DNA of 64,000 nt from NCBI RefSeq assembly GCF_001746295.1, contig NZ_MJAH01000031.1, positions 1 to 64,000 on the forward strand, written 5' to 3'. Numbering within the stretch: position 1 is the first letter of the stretch; every line of letters starts with the position of its first letter. The DNA is from Streptomyces sp. LUP47B (GTDB lineage Bacteria > Actinomycetota > Actinomycetes > Streptomycetales > Streptomycetaceae). The position numbers were made by a program, and so were the translations under genes. The notes beneath the pieces are model-generated. The model ran no database searches. It saw only the letters and a program-made list of their open reading frames with translations, and had not been told where the DNA came from. Below, piece by piece: positions 1-9,493 of the stretch.

Positions 1-2
1 GG

Positions 3-2018
3 ACGGGTCCGGGCCGCGGCGCACGGGCCGCCGCCGCGCAGCGGCTCGGCGCCGACCTGGCGCTGGCGGCGGTCGCCGCCCTGGGGTATCTGGAGTTACG
101 GCGGCACCACTCACTGCTCGCCGGCCTGGGCAGCGGCAGCGCGTCCGCCGACCCGGTGCTGGTCCTGGTACCGGCCCTGGTGGCGGGCGCCGGAGCGCTC
201 CTGCTGCTACGACTGCTGCCGCTGACCTCTGTCCTGCTGGACGCGTTCGGCCGTCGCAGCCGGGGACTGGTCCTCGCGCTGGCCGGATGGCAGCTGAGCC
301 GACGAGCCGCCCGCAACGCGGGACCGGTGTCGCTGATGTGTCTGGCCGTGTCGGTGAGCGCCTTCGCCACCACCGCGCTTGCCTGCTTGGGCGGCCTGGC
401 GTCCGAGGAGGCCGCGTTCACCGTCGGTGCCGATGCGCGGATCTCCCCGTCCGCGGCCGACAGCTACCCCTCCTCCGTACTGGCCACCGCTTATCGCGCA
501 CTGCCCGCGGTGACCGCCGTGACACCGGTGACACGGTCGACGGTGAACCTGCCCGGCGGCGCTACCGAAGACCTGGTCGGCACCATCGGCGGGCCCGCGC
601 CGCGCACCCCGTCACCGGACGTCTTCGGGATACGGCTCCCCGGACGTCCGACCGCGCTGCTTCTGGACGAACGGCTGAGCAGCGACGGCAGCCGGGCGGC
701 GCCCAGTCTGGGCCTGACCGTGCAGGACGCGTCCGGCCTCGTCAGCACCGTGACGACCCGTCTGCCCGCCGCCGACGGAGCCCGGCACACCGTCGTGGTC
801 CCCCTTGATGTGGCGCTGAGTGGCGGCCATCTGCGGGAGTATCCGCTGACGGTGACCGCCGTCAGCGTCCTGCCGCAGCCGAACGTGCGTCCCGCACGAC
901 TGGACCTGGAACTGATCCGGGTGGGCGCGCGCCGTACCGCTGACGCCTGGGGCCCCCGACTGCCCGGTGGGCAGGTCTGGAGCAACGGTACGGACAACGC
1001 CTCCGACTCCACGGCGGGGGCGTGCGAAGGAACGTCCACCGGCGCCTACGAACTCGGCACTCCCGGGGTGTGCTCCATCGTTGCCGGCGGCTCCGAAGTG
1101 CTCCGGACCACCATCAGTACCGGCATCCGGGCCTCCCAGGCCGTCGATGACGCCTTCGGTGGCGACCTGTCCGACAGTGACTACGACACCCGTCCCCTCA
1201 GCCAGGTGCGACTCGTGGCGGGCCCGGCCGCAGGGCAGGCGCCGCTGCCGGTGCGCGCCGACGCCCCGGCGTTGCGCGAGGCGCGCCTGGGCGTGGGCAG
1301 CACCGCCACGCTCGATGTGGGTGGCGCCCGGATCACCGCCAAGGTGGTCGGCCGGGTCGACTCGCTGCCCGGACTGGGCCGCGGACAGGGGCACTTGATC
1401 GCCGACCAGCGCCAACTCGCCACCGCGATGACGCGGGCCGGCGCCGACCCCGAGGATCCCGCGTTCTGGTGGCTCAGCAGCACCGACAGCGCGCGCACGG
1501 CCTCCGCCGCCGAGGCGCAGCCCGCGCTGGGCCGCGTCACCACCACGGCGCGCACCGCCGCTTCCCTGCAGGCCGACCCGTTCCGCAGCGGGCTGCGCCG
1601 GGTGCTGGAACTGGTCCGGTATCTGGCCCCCGGCTTCGCGGTCATCGCCTTCACGGTGCACGCCGTGGTCTCCACCCGCCAGCGCCGCAAGGAATTCGCC
1701 CTGCTGCGGGCCATCGGCGTCCGTGCCGGAAGCCTGTCCGCGCTGCTGGGCGCCGAGCAACTGGGTCTGGCGCTGTTCGCGGTGGTCCCGGGGGCGCTGA
1801 TGGGTCTGGCCCTGGCGTCGGCGGTGCTGCCATTGGTCACCGTGGACGACAGCGGGCAAACCCCCTATCCGCCGCTGCCGCTGGTCATCCCCTGGGGCAC
1901 TGTGGCGCTCACCGTGGTGGCGACGGCTGCTGCCATCAGCGCGGTCGTGCTGGGGCTGGCCCGGCTGCTGTCCCGAGTGGACCTGGTGCGTGTGCTGCGA
2001 GCGGGGGAGGACCGTTGA
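3..2018 (+). CDS. FtsX-family ABC transporter permease (5' end outside window)
   Basis: Membrane subunit of a MacB/LolCDE-like exporter that couples ATP hydrolysis outside the membrane to work on extracellular substrates. The reading frame is open from the first bases, so the start lies upstream. The visible part has hydrophobic segments near its beginning (ALAAVAALGYLEL, then VLVPALVAGAGALLLL), a long extracytoplasmic domain of about 350 residues, and a C-terminal FtsX core with the typical cytoplasmic motif RRKEFALLRAIG followed by two membrane segments and the ending RVLRAGEDR. The next permease begins 35 bases downstream, so the two are probably co-transcribed. The substrate cannot be told from sequence. 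Confidence 0.9.
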   Translation, partial: TGPGRGARAAAAQRLGADLALAAVAALGYLELRRHHSLLAGLGSGSASADPVLVLVPALVAGAGALLLLRLLPLTSVLLDAFGRRSRGLVLALAGWQLSRRAARNAGPVSLMCLAVSVSAFATTALACLGGLASEEAAFTVGADARISPSAADSYPSSVLATAYRALPAVTAVTPVTRSTVNLPGGATEDLVGTIGGPAPRTPSPDVFGIRLPGRPTALLLDERLSSDGSRAAPSLGLTVQDASGLVSTVTTRLPAADGARHTVVVPLDVALSGGHLREYPLTVTAVSVLPQPNVRPARLDLELIRVGARRTADAWGPRLPGGQVWSNGTDNASDSTAGACEGTSTGAYELGTPGVCSIVAGGSEVLRTTISTGIRASQAVDDAFGGDLSDSDYDTRPLSQVRLVAGPAAGQAPLPVRADAPALREARLGVGSTATLDVGGARITAKVVGRVDSLPGLGRGQGHLIADQRQLATAMTRAGADPEDPAFWWLSSTDSARTASAAEAQPALGRVTTTARTAASLQADPFRSGLRRVLELVRYLAPGFAVIAFTVHAVVSTRQRRKEFALLRAIGVRAGSLSALLGAEQLGLALFAVVPGALMGLALASAVLPLVTVDDSGQTPYPPLPLVIPWGTVALTVVATAAAISAVVLGLARLLSRVDLVRVLRAGEDR

Positions 2019-2053
2019 GGCCAGGGGGCGGACAGGACCGGAAAGGGCGGACG

Positions 2054-4888
2054 GTGACGCGAACCGTGGGCGCGGGCGCGGCAGTGACGCGGCGCCTGAT
2101 ACGCAAGGAGGCCCGCGGCGATCTGCCGCTGCTGGCCTGCCTGGCGGTGGTCGTCCTGGGGCTGACAGCGCTCTGCGCGTGGGTCCCCGCCTTCGCGGGC
2201 GGTCAGGAGGACCGGGCACTGCGGCAGCGTGTCGACGCCGCGCAGGCCCAAGTGCCCCTGATCAGTCTGAGCACCACTCCTGAGGTCTTCGAGACCGTGC
2301 CGCCCGCCATGGACGCGGCCGGACTGCTCGACGCCGGACGCACCCTCACCGAGCAGCTCAGCGGCCCAGCCGCGCGGCAGGTGACCATCACCGGAGGCAG
2401 CTACGACTACGCGCAGGCGTCCCTGATCTCACCGCGCCCGCCGGGGCCGGCGAACACCGGCACCCAACTGCGGGTCAGCTATCTGCCGTCCGCGCGGACC
2501 CATCTGCACTACGTCAGCGGCCATGCGCCGGCCGACCACACACCGCCGGGCACCGCGCCTCAGATCGGGCTGTCGCAGGCCACCGCGCAGGCGCTCGGCG
2601 TCCGGGCCGGCAGCCGGCTGACCCTCGAGTTCGCGAAGACGCTCGGGGTACAGAACGCACCGCCCCGCGCGCGGCTGCTGGTGAGCGGGGTCTACCGCAC
2701 CACGGCCGCGACCGACGGCTTCTGGTCGGGCCGCGAAACGCTGGATCAGCCCTTGCGCTACCCGGCCGAGCACTCCGCCGGCACCGTGCTCGCCGTCCGC
2801 GGCCTCGTCGGCCTCGACGCGGCCGACCTGCTGGCCGGCGCCGGGGTGGGCGGCCCCCGGGTGACCTGGCAGTTGCGCGCCGACCTGTCCGGAGCGGCGC
2901 TCGACCAGGCCAGCGCATTGACCGGCCCGCTGTCCCACTACGGCGCGGACCTCAGCGACGCCCTGTGCCAGGGCGTCGACCCGATCACCAGCGACCTCAG
3001 CTGCCATGTCGGCGGCCAGGCCACCGGGGAACTTCTGGTGATCGACTCCCTGACGCCACTGCTCGCCGACTTCACCGCTCAGGACCAACAGGCCAGGGGA
3101 CTGGCGACGTTCGCCGTCGACGCGCTGGCCGCGGTCGCGCTGGCCACCGTCACTGTCGCGGTACGGCTGCTGCTGCGCCGGAGACAGGCGCACCTGCGGT
3201 TGCAGCGCGCGCGGGGCGCGTCCACCGTGCGGCTGGTGCTGCTGCGCTGCGCCGTGGCCTGGCCGGTGGTGCTGATCGCCGCACTGCTCGGCTGGGCGCT
3301 CGGAGGGGCCCTCGCTCCCACCGGCACGTCCGGATCACCGCAACCGATGACCGCCGCCCTCGCCGCAGCGGTGGTGGCGCTGACGGTGCCGCTGCTGACC
3401 TGGCTCGCGGTCCGTGAGCCGCGCAGACCCGGCCGACTGCGGCGCTCACGCCGGAACATCGCCATCGGCCGGCGCGTGGTCCTGGAGCTGACGGTGCTGG
3501 TCACGACGGCGGCGGGCGTGGTCGCGCTGCGCTCGCAGGGCCCCGACGGGATTCTGGGCGCGGTGCCGGTGCTGGTCGCGCTGACCGTCGTACTGATCCT
3601 GCTTCGGATCTACCCGCTCGTGCTGCGCCTGGTGGTGCGGGCAACCCGGCGCGGCCGGGGAGCGGTGGGCTTCGTCGGAGCGGCCCGGGCCGCCCACGAC
3701 GCCCCGGCGACCGGGCTGGCCCTGTTCGTCCTGGTCCTGACCCTGGGGACGGCCGTGTTCGGCGGCCTCGTGCACCGTACGATCGACGACGGCCTGGCCA
3801 CAGGGGCGGCCTGGACCACCGGCGCCGACGCGAGCGCCACCGTGGCCGGGACCGTTACCTCAGCACCGGACACAGGCACCACCGGAACACGGACCGCCCT
3901 CCAGCACGTGTACACCCTCACCATGGCAGGACAGGCCGACGGCGCGGAGATCTCCCCGGTCGCCGTGATCACCGTGAATCCCCGGCAACTGGCCGCCGTC
4001 GCCCCGAAGTCGCCGATGGCCGCAACCCTGCTGGCCCGGCTGACCACCCCGACGGGCGCCCGAGCCGACCCGAACACCCCGCTGCCGTCCCTCCTCTCGC
4101 CCGGCCTGCGGGCGAGAGAGCGCACCGGAGGATTCACCGCCACCGTCGTGCCCGACGGGCAGCGCCCAAGGGACCTGACCTTCAAGCCGGTCGGCACCCT
4201 CACCGCCGCGGAACTGCGAGACCCGCTCCTCGGCCCGGTCACCGCGCAGATCCCCGCCGGAGCACCGATGCTGATCACCACCACCGCAGCCGAACAGCTG
4301 ATACCCCATCAGCCCTCGGGAAGCACCGTCCTGCTCCTCAAGGGCGACACCCCCGCCACCGCCGAACCCGCCGCACTGCGAGCGGCGGCGGCCAAGGCAC
4401 TCGGGCCACTGGCCCGGATCCGCGTCCGCTCCGAGACGCTGAGCGCCCTGCGCACGGACGGCCTGACGCGGGGACTCGGCACGATCTACACCACCAGCTC
4501 GATCCTGGCCGCCCTGTCGGGCCTGCTCGCGCTCATCCTGGAACTGACCCTCACCTCGAACGAGCGCAGCCGCACCACCTCGTTCTTGCGCACCCTCGGA
4601 CTCGGCGGCAGGCAAGCCGCAACACTGCACTTCCTGCAACTGCTGCCGCTGGCGGTCGCCTCAGCGGTGGGCGGCACGCTGCTCGGGCTGCTCGAACCGC
4701 GGCTCATGGCACGGACCCTGGACCTGCAGCAGTTCACCGCAGGCCCCGCCCAACCGGCGCTGCACACCGACTACTCACTGACCGTCGCCCTCGTCGCCGG
4801 CGTGACGGCGCTGATCCTGGCCGCCGCGCTCACCGAGGCCGTCCTCGCCCGCCGGCGCGGACTGCGAGCCGTACTGCGCCTCGCGTGA
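2054..4888 (+). CDS. FtsX-family ABC transporter permease, large
   Basis: Second permease of the same exporter, 944 residues from a GTG start preceded by a GGAAAGG purine run; the frame is also open upstream but runs antisense-like through the first permease. The N-terminus has an ARGDLPLLACL segment followed by a membrane helix, then a large extracytoplasmic domain. A central block of helices around residues 350-560 and a C-terminal FtsX block (TSSILAALSGLLALILEL, NERSRTTSFLRTLGLGG, then two helices) give the duplicated-permease layout of about 900 residues common in actinomycetes. Probably heterodimerises with the upstream permease and is energised by the ATPase encoded opposite. Confidence 0.88.
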   Translation: MTRTVGAGAAVTRRLIRKEARGDLPLLACLAVVVLGLTALCAWVPAFAGGQEDRALRQRVDAAQAQVPLISLSTTPEVFETVPPAMDAAGLLDAGRTLTEQLSGPAARQVTITGGSYDYAQASLISPRPPGPANTGTQLRVSYLPSARTHLHYVSGHAPADHTPPGTAPQIGLSQATAQALGVRAGSRLTLEFAKTLGVQNAPPRARLLVSGVYRTTAATDGFWSGRETLDQPLRYPAEHSAGTVLAVRGLVGLDAADLLAGAGVGGPRVTWQLRADLSGAALDQASALTGPLSHYGADLSDALCQGVDPITSDLSCHVGGQATGELLVIDSLTPLLADFTAQDQQARGLATFAVDALAAVALATVTVAVRLLLRRRQAHLRLQRARGASTVRLVLLRCAVAWPVVLIAALLGWALGGALAPTGTSGSPQPMTAALAAAVVALTVPLLTWLAVREPRRPGRLRRSRRNIAIGRRVVLELTVLVTTAAGVVALRSQGPDGILGAVPVLVALTVVLILLRIYPLVLRLVVRATRRGRGAVGFVGAARAAHDAPATGLALFVLVLTLGTAVFGGLVHRTIDDGLATGAAWTTGADASATVAGTVTSAPDTGTTGTRTALQHVYTLTMAGQADGAEISPVAVITVNPRQLAAVAPKSPMAATLLARLTTPTGARADPNTPLPSLLSPGLRARERTGGFTATVVPDGQRPRDLTFKPVGTLTAAELRDPLLGPVTAQIPAGAPMLITTTAAEQLIPHQPSGSTVLLLKGDTPATAEPAALRAAAAKALGPLARIRVRSETLSALRTDGLTRGLGTIYTTSSILAALSGLLALILELTLTSNERSRTTSFLRTLGLGGRQAATLHFLQLLPLAVASAVGGTLLGLLEPRLMARTLDLQQFTAGPAQPALHTDYSLTVALVAGVTALILAAALTEAVLARRRGLRAVLRLA

Positions 4889-4901
4889 AGCCTCGACGCG
4901 A

Positions 4902-6068
4902 TCAGCGTTCGGGGCCACCGCCGGCCGCGTCCTGCGCGGCGGACCGTGCCCGGCGCGCGGCCTCGTCGGGCCACACACCGACGTGGTCGCTCTCCAGAAC
5001 CAGCCGCACCCGCTTGCGCAGGTGAAGCCGCTCGGTGAACTCGCCCGGCAGCTGCAGCCGGCCACTGCCGTCCAGTACCGCGTACTCCTCGGCGCTCAGC
5101 ACCTCGACTCCGTCATCGCCGGTGGCGACGCGGCGCAACACCTCCGTCGAGGTACGGCCGTTGCGGATCCCTACGGTGCGTTGCACCTGCTCGGACACCA
5201 GCGCGTCGTGGGTGACCACGACCACGGTGACACCCAGGTCCTCATTGGCCCGGCGCAGCGCCGCGAAGACCTCGTCGCTGGTGGCGGTGTCGAGTTCACC
5301 GGTGGGTTCGTCGGCGAACAGCACCCGCGGCTCGTTGGCACTGGCGACGGCAATGGCGACCCGCTGCTGCTCGCCACCGGAGAGCGTGTCGGGGGTGCGG
5401 TCCCGGCAGTGCCCGACCGACAGCAGATCGAGCAGTTCCTCCGCCCGGGCCCGGCGCCGGGACCGTTTGATCCCGGTGTACGTCATCGGAAGCATCACGT
5501 TCTCCGCCGCCGAGAGATAGGGCAGCAGATTGCGGGAGGTCTGCTGCCAGACGAAGCCCACCGTGCGGCGCCGGTAGCTGAGCCGCTCGCGGCGCTTCAT
5601 CGCCAGCAGGTCGTGTCCGGCGACCTCGGCGCCACCCGCGCTGGGCACGTCCTGGCCGGAGAGTATGCCCAGCAGAGTGGACTTGCCTGAACCGGAGGCC
5701 CCGATCACCGCGATCATCTCGCCCTGGGCCACCGTCAGATCGAGGCCCTGGAGAGCCTGCACTTCGACGCCCTCGGTCTGATAGATCCGCACCAGGTTCT
5801 CGCAGACCACCAGCCCGGCCTCGCGTTGCGGGACAGCGGTGGCCACCGCCCGCCGACCCAGCTCGTCCAAGTCCGGCACTGCGGACGGCTGTTCGTGAAC
5901 TGGCACACGGTCCCCCGAAGAGATGAGGTCTGCGGACAACGCTGTCAGACAGTCGCCAGGATAATGCGGAAGTCTGTACGAAGTCGCGTCGACGTCGTCA
6001 CACAGCCGGGCCCACCGCCCGTGCGGACCCGCTTCGGTGAACAGCCGCTGTTCATCAGGCTCGGCCAT
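4902..6068 (-). CDS. ABC transporter ATP-binding protein with AbrB-like C-terminal tail
   Basis: Cytoplasmic ATPase of the FtsX-type exporter. Counting from the ATG at 6068 (388 residues): Walker A GASGSGKST at 123-131, signature LSGGEQQR at 229-236, Walker B VLFADE at 249-254, and the switch histidine in VVVVTH near 286. After the usual end of a MacB/LolD domain there is an extra stretch of about 90 residues. Within it residues 329-367 (LDGSGRLQLP, GEF, then VRLVLESDHVGVWP) follow the pattern of the AbrB/SpoVT DNA-binding fold. An alternative ATG lies at 6155, and the N-terminal 90 residues are poorly conserved in character, so the true start may be later. It is encoded convergently with the permeases, 13 bases from their stop. 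Confidence 0.88.
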   Translation of the reverse strand: MAEPDEQRLFTEAGPHGRWARLCDDVDATSYRLPHYPGDCLTALSADLISSGDRVPVHEQPSAVPDLDELGRRAVATAVPQREAGLVVCENLVRIYQTEGVEVQALQGLDLTVAQGEMIAVIGASGSGKSTLLGILSGQDVPSAGGAEVAGHDLLAMKRRERLSYRRRTVGFVWQQTSRNLLPYLSAAENVMLPMTYTGIKRSRRRARAEELLDLLSVGHCRDRTPDTLSGGEQQRVAIAVASANEPRVLFADEPTGELDTATSDEVFAALRRANEDLGVTVVVVTHDALVSEQVQRTVGIRNGRTSTEVLRRVATGDDGVEVLSAEEYAVLDGSGRLQLPGEFTERLHLRKRVRLVLESDHVGVWPDEAARRARSAAQDAAGGGPER

Positions 6069-6482
6069 CAGCTCGCCGTCCGCATACCCCTGGCCCGGTG
6101 AGAACCGCCCCTCCGCGGCCTGGTCGCCTTCGGGAAGAAGTGGCCTGCCGGCCATCCCGGCGATCTCGTATCCCGGTTGTCACCGGCTGCGGCGCCCCGC
6201 AATCGGCTGACCTGCGCCGCAACCACGGGGGGCGGCAACCGCCCTGTCAAACTGCATCCGTCGGATAGCGAGCCGTCGACCTGGCTTTCCTGGAGGGTAG
6301 TTCACAGAACCACCCACAGGCGGCAACGGGTAACCATCTGAGCTATGCCTGTGGGGGCCCCGGGCACCCCCGTGTGACCGGTTGTCAGTGCTGTTCGGCA
6401 GGGTGTCCATGTGACGAATCGAGACGAGGAACGTGGCGCCCCCATCTGGCCAGGGCTGCCTTCGAGGGCCGGAGAACTGCTC
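6069..6482. other. Divergent intergenic region between ABC ATPase and HEAT protein
   Basis: About 410 bases separating two divergent genes. Promoters for both should lie here, but no convincing -35/-10 pair, operator palindrome or small ORF was found. Part may be coding if the ATG at 6155 or the GTG at 6411 is used. Confidence 0.4.
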
Positions 6483-7580
6483 ATGGCGACCGAATGGAGC
6501 GCTCTGCAGCATGCATATGGGAGCGCCGAGGACACCTCGTCGTACCTGTGTCAACTTCTGAACGAGGATCCCGAGGTGCAGGCCGAGGCACTGGGAAAGC
6601 TCGATATGTCCGTACTGCATCAAGGATCCCTGTACAGCTCCACCCCGCCGGCCGCACTGTTCGTCGCAGCGATCCTGACCCACCCCCATACTTTGGCCGA
6701 GCACGAGAGCTCCTTGCCCTGGGACGACCGGACCCGACCCCTACGGGCCGCACTACTCGACTGGCTCGGCCAGATTGCCGACTCGGCCTCCTACGGCGAG
6801 ACCCCCGGCAGCGAGGACGAATACGGGCATGAGTACGACGGCGGGGACGAAGACGAGCTCGAAGCGATCCACGCATGCCGGAGTATCCGACGGGAGCTCT
6901 ACGACGCGGTCGAACCGTTCCTCGACGATCCGCATCCGGACACCCGAGAGGCAGCCCTCGGAGCGGTCACCCTGCTTCTGAAGGCACCCGACCTCACCGA
7001 GCTCGTTCCCCGCGCCGCCCACCGCCTGCGCAGCGTTCTCGCAGCGGACGGCAGCCGCCGAGAACGCTCCTCCGCAGCTCTGGCCATGGGCGCCTGGAGC
7101 CAGGACATCACCGGCCTCCTCAACGATCCTGATCCAGCCGTGCGCACCTGCGCCGCTCTGGCCACCGGATGCGCGCACCTGCCACGCGCCACCGCCGTCC
7201 TGCTCGAAGCCCTGCAAGACCCGGTCGAGGCAGACCACTGGTTCCCCGACCCACTCCCTCAATTCGACGGCTGGCTCCGCTTCACTCTCCTGAAGACCGT
7301 CCTTGACCGTGTCGACGCCTTCGAAGAACTGGTTCCGGCGGCCATGGCCCTGATACCGCTCGCCAGCGACTACACCGTCGACCGCGACTGGGGTCCGCTG
7401 CTCGTCAAAGCCTTCCCGACCGGCTACAGCCCCGGCCTGCCACTGTCGGCCGCGCAACGAGAGCTTCTGAATGCCGTCACCGCAAACGGCAAGTGCTGGG
7501 GGAACATCGGCAACAAATTCCGCTGGCTCAGGGAAGCCGGCCTGCCAGAGCAGCGCGACGCCATCCGAGCCCTGCTCTGA
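6483..7580 (+). CDS. HEAT-repeat protein
   Basis: About 365 residues of alpha-helical repeats of the HEAT type, a protein-interaction scaffold with no catalytic motif. The start chosen is the ATG of MATEWSALQHAYGSAED because GGAG lies 8 bases upstream and because WSALxHAYGSAEDxP is a usual N-terminus for actinobacterial members; a GTG at 6411 would add 24 residues. Repeat-like helical pairs are visible at PHPDTREAALGAVTLLL, ERSSAALAMGAWSQDITGLLNDPDPAVRTCAALATG and the following segment. An acidic, glycine-rich insert (SEDEYGHEYDGGDEDE) lies near residue 105. A second repeat protein follows on the same strand after about 410 bases. The partner is unknown. Confidence 0.8.
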   Translation: MATEWSALQHAYGSAEDTSSYLCQLLNEDPEVQAEALGKLDMSVLHQGSLYSSTPPAALFVAAILTHPHTLAEHESSLPWDDRTRPLRAALLDWLGQIADSASYGETPGSEDEYGHEYDGGDEDELEAIHACRSIRRELYDAVEPFLDDPHPDTREAALGAVTLLLKAPDLTELVPRAAHRLRSVLAADGSRRERSSAALAMGAWSQDITGLLNDPDPAVRTCAALATGCAHLPRATAVLLEALQDPVEADHWFPDPLPQFDGWLRFTLLKTVLDRVDAFEELVPAAMALIPLASDYTVDRDWGPLLVKAFPTGYSPGLPLSAAQRELLNAVTANGKCWGNIGNKFRWLREAGLPEQRDAIRALL

Positions 7581-7993
7581 TCACGGGCCGCCGGCCGATC
7601 TGGTCCAAGAACCAGACCGCAGTCCCCTCTGTACGGGGCAAAGGTCGTCCTGTCGCACTGAGCCTGTCGGACTTCTCGTTGCGTCGTGGCGCGCGCAGTC
7701 CGGCGGTCCGGGCGCCAACAACCTGCGGCCAACCCGCCCGGACTCGCTGACGACTTCACGGCATGGGTCCGTGTCGGCTGAGGTATTCGTGGGCTCTGAC
7801 CGCAGATTGTCGTGCATCCGTCGGCGGGGGTGGATGCGGAATCTGGCGGTGTGCCGCGGACGGTCAGGGTACGCATGATGAGCAAGGCACTGCGCGACGT
7901 GGTCCGAAGCCCTGCGGACGGAGCCGCCGGTCAGCGCCGACGAGGGAGGCATCGGACGGCCTGGTCCAGGAGGCGAGGTGGCAGGATGACGCG
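7581..7993. other. Intergenic gap between two repeat-protein genes
   Basis: About 410 bases with only short overlapping frames of non-protein-like composition on both strands. No promoter, terminator or RNA gene was identified. Confidence 0.4.
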
Positions 7994-9493
7994 GTGTCCG
8001 ACTCTCTCTGTGAACTGTGGCTGCGCGGCATCGCCTTCAACCCGGTGGCGTCCGCCGACGTACTGATACGTCTCCTGGACGAAGCGGCAGGTGAGGCCGG
8101 CTCGCTGATGTGCGAGGGACGCGACCTGCCCGGCGCCGTCATCGACGCGGCCCTCCGCCACCCCGTCGAGCGAATCCGCTGCGCCCTCGCCCGCAACCTG
8201 TACGTCGACCCGGCGCGACTCGCTCCCTTGGCATCGGACCCTTCGGGACTCGTCCGTGCGCGTCTCGCCGGCGGCACCCGGCTCCAGCCCCGATGGGTCC
8301 GGCCCCTGCCGGACGACATCCTCGTCACCTTTCTGACCGCCCAGGACGGAGGCGAGGACGGCAGGGTCACCGAAAAGGAGATCGCCGGGGAGCTCTGGTC
8401 CTCCCGGCAAGTCCCTCTGTCCTTCCCGCGGGACATGGCCGGTCACGACCACCCCGCACTCCGTCTCTACGCCGTCTTCCAGTGGCAGTCGCTCACCGTT
8501 GCGCAGCGCCATGCCCTGCTCGACGACCCGGACCCCGCCGTACGGGAAGCAGCCAAGAAGGGCAGCCGGCAGCTGGACCCGGAGGCGGTGGAGGCCGAGC
8601 TGCCGCCCATCGGATCACGCTACGCGGTGTCCGTGCTCAGCACCTGTGCCCTGTCACCCGCCGTCGTCGAACGGTGCTTCGCGGCCGACGAGGTAGACCC
8701 GCTGGCCCGGAACCGCCATACACCGGCCGACGCCCTCGCCCGGCTCGCCCGCCACCCCGATGCTGAGATCCGCAGGCTGGTCGCCACCCGTCCCGACCTG
8801 GGACAGGCGGCGGAGCGGCTGAGGCAGGATCCGGACCAGGACGTGCGGATGCGTGCCCGCCTCCAGCCCTCCATCCGTACCTGGGTCGAATTCCAGGAGG
8901 TCCAAAAGGTCGTCGATCACGGGCGCGACTGCACGTGCCCGATCACGCAGCCGGCCTCCGAGCCGTCGCCGGACTGGTACGCCACCTGCGCCGCGTCCGA
9001 GGAACCGGTGCTGCGCCGGGTCGCGGCGAGTTGGCCCGGCCTGCCCGCAGAGCTCGTGGGGACGCTGGCGCTGGACGATGACGAGGAGGTACGGATCCGG
9101 CTGGCCTGCCACCATCCGCTGGCTCCGCCGCACCTTCTCCGGGACGTCTTCGTGACCCGCCCGGCCCACCGTCCGCACCTGCTGACCCTGCCCGCGTTCC
9201 CCCGCACCGGCTGGACCCATCTCATCGCCCACCCGGACCCCGAGGTGCGCGCGCTGGCGGCGGCCGACCCCACCCTGCCCGAACCTCCGCTGGGAGACAC
9301 CGACGATGCAGTACGCCGGGCAGCCGCCGCCAACCCGACCCTGACACCGGAGACCCTGGAGACCCTCCTCACCGACCTCCGCACCGCAGAGGGCGCCGCG
9401 GCCAACCCCTCCCTCCCCGTCCACCGCATGCACGCACTCCTCGACCAATGCCTTACTGGCCCTAACAAAGCCTCTGGACGTGCCGGTGGGTGA
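7994..9493 (+). CDS. HEAT/leucine-rich-variant repeat protein, C-terminus replaced by IS insertion
   Basis: Helical-repeat protein of 499 residues from a GTG start with AGGA about 10 bases upstream. Many short repeats share the pattern DPDxxVRxAAAxxPxL (for example HPDAEIRRLVATRPDL, DDDEEVRIRLACHHPL, HPDPEVRALAAADPTL, TDDAVRRAAAANPTL). A cysteine pair, DCTCP, sits between repeat blocks. An 885-bp IS starts at 9456, and the last 12 codons (TGPNKASGRAGG) are IS sequence. Removing the IS and one TTA copy restores an open frame ending NAAVAAPTAARRRETTPT with a stop at 10397-10399, so only 18 native residues are lost. All recognisable repeats remain, so function may persist. Confidence 0.8.
   Translation: MSDSLCELWLRGIAFNPVASADVLIRLLDEAAGEAGSLMCEGRDLPGAVIDAALRHPVERIRCALARNLYVDPARLAPLASDPSGLVRARLAGGTRLQPRWVRPLPDDILVTFLTAQDGGEDGRVTEKEIAGELWSSRQVPLSFPRDMAGHDHPALRLYAVFQWQSLTVAQRHALLDDPDPAVREAAKKGSRQLDPEAVEAELPPIGSRYAVSVLSTCALSPAVVERCFAADEVDPLARNRHTPADALARLARHPDAEIRRLVATRPDLGQAAERLRQDPDQDVRMRARLQPSIRTWVEFQEVQKVVDHGRDCTCPITQPASEPSPDWYATCAASEEPVLRRVAASWPGLPAELVGTLALDDDEEVRIRLACHHPLAPPHLLRDVFVTRPAHRPHLLTLPAFPRTGWTHLIAHPDPEVRALAAADPTLPEPPLGDTDDAVRRAAAANPTLTPETLETLLTDLRTAEGAAANPSLPVHRMHALLDQCLTGPNKASGRAGG

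Noticed and set aside
1469..2053. N-terminal extension of the second permease
   Set aside because: It overlaps the first permease and is an out-of-frame translation of it.
612..2219. 535-codon open frame on the minus strand opposite the first permease
   Set aside because: Arg/Gly/Pro-rich shadow of the permease reading frame; no protein-like segments.
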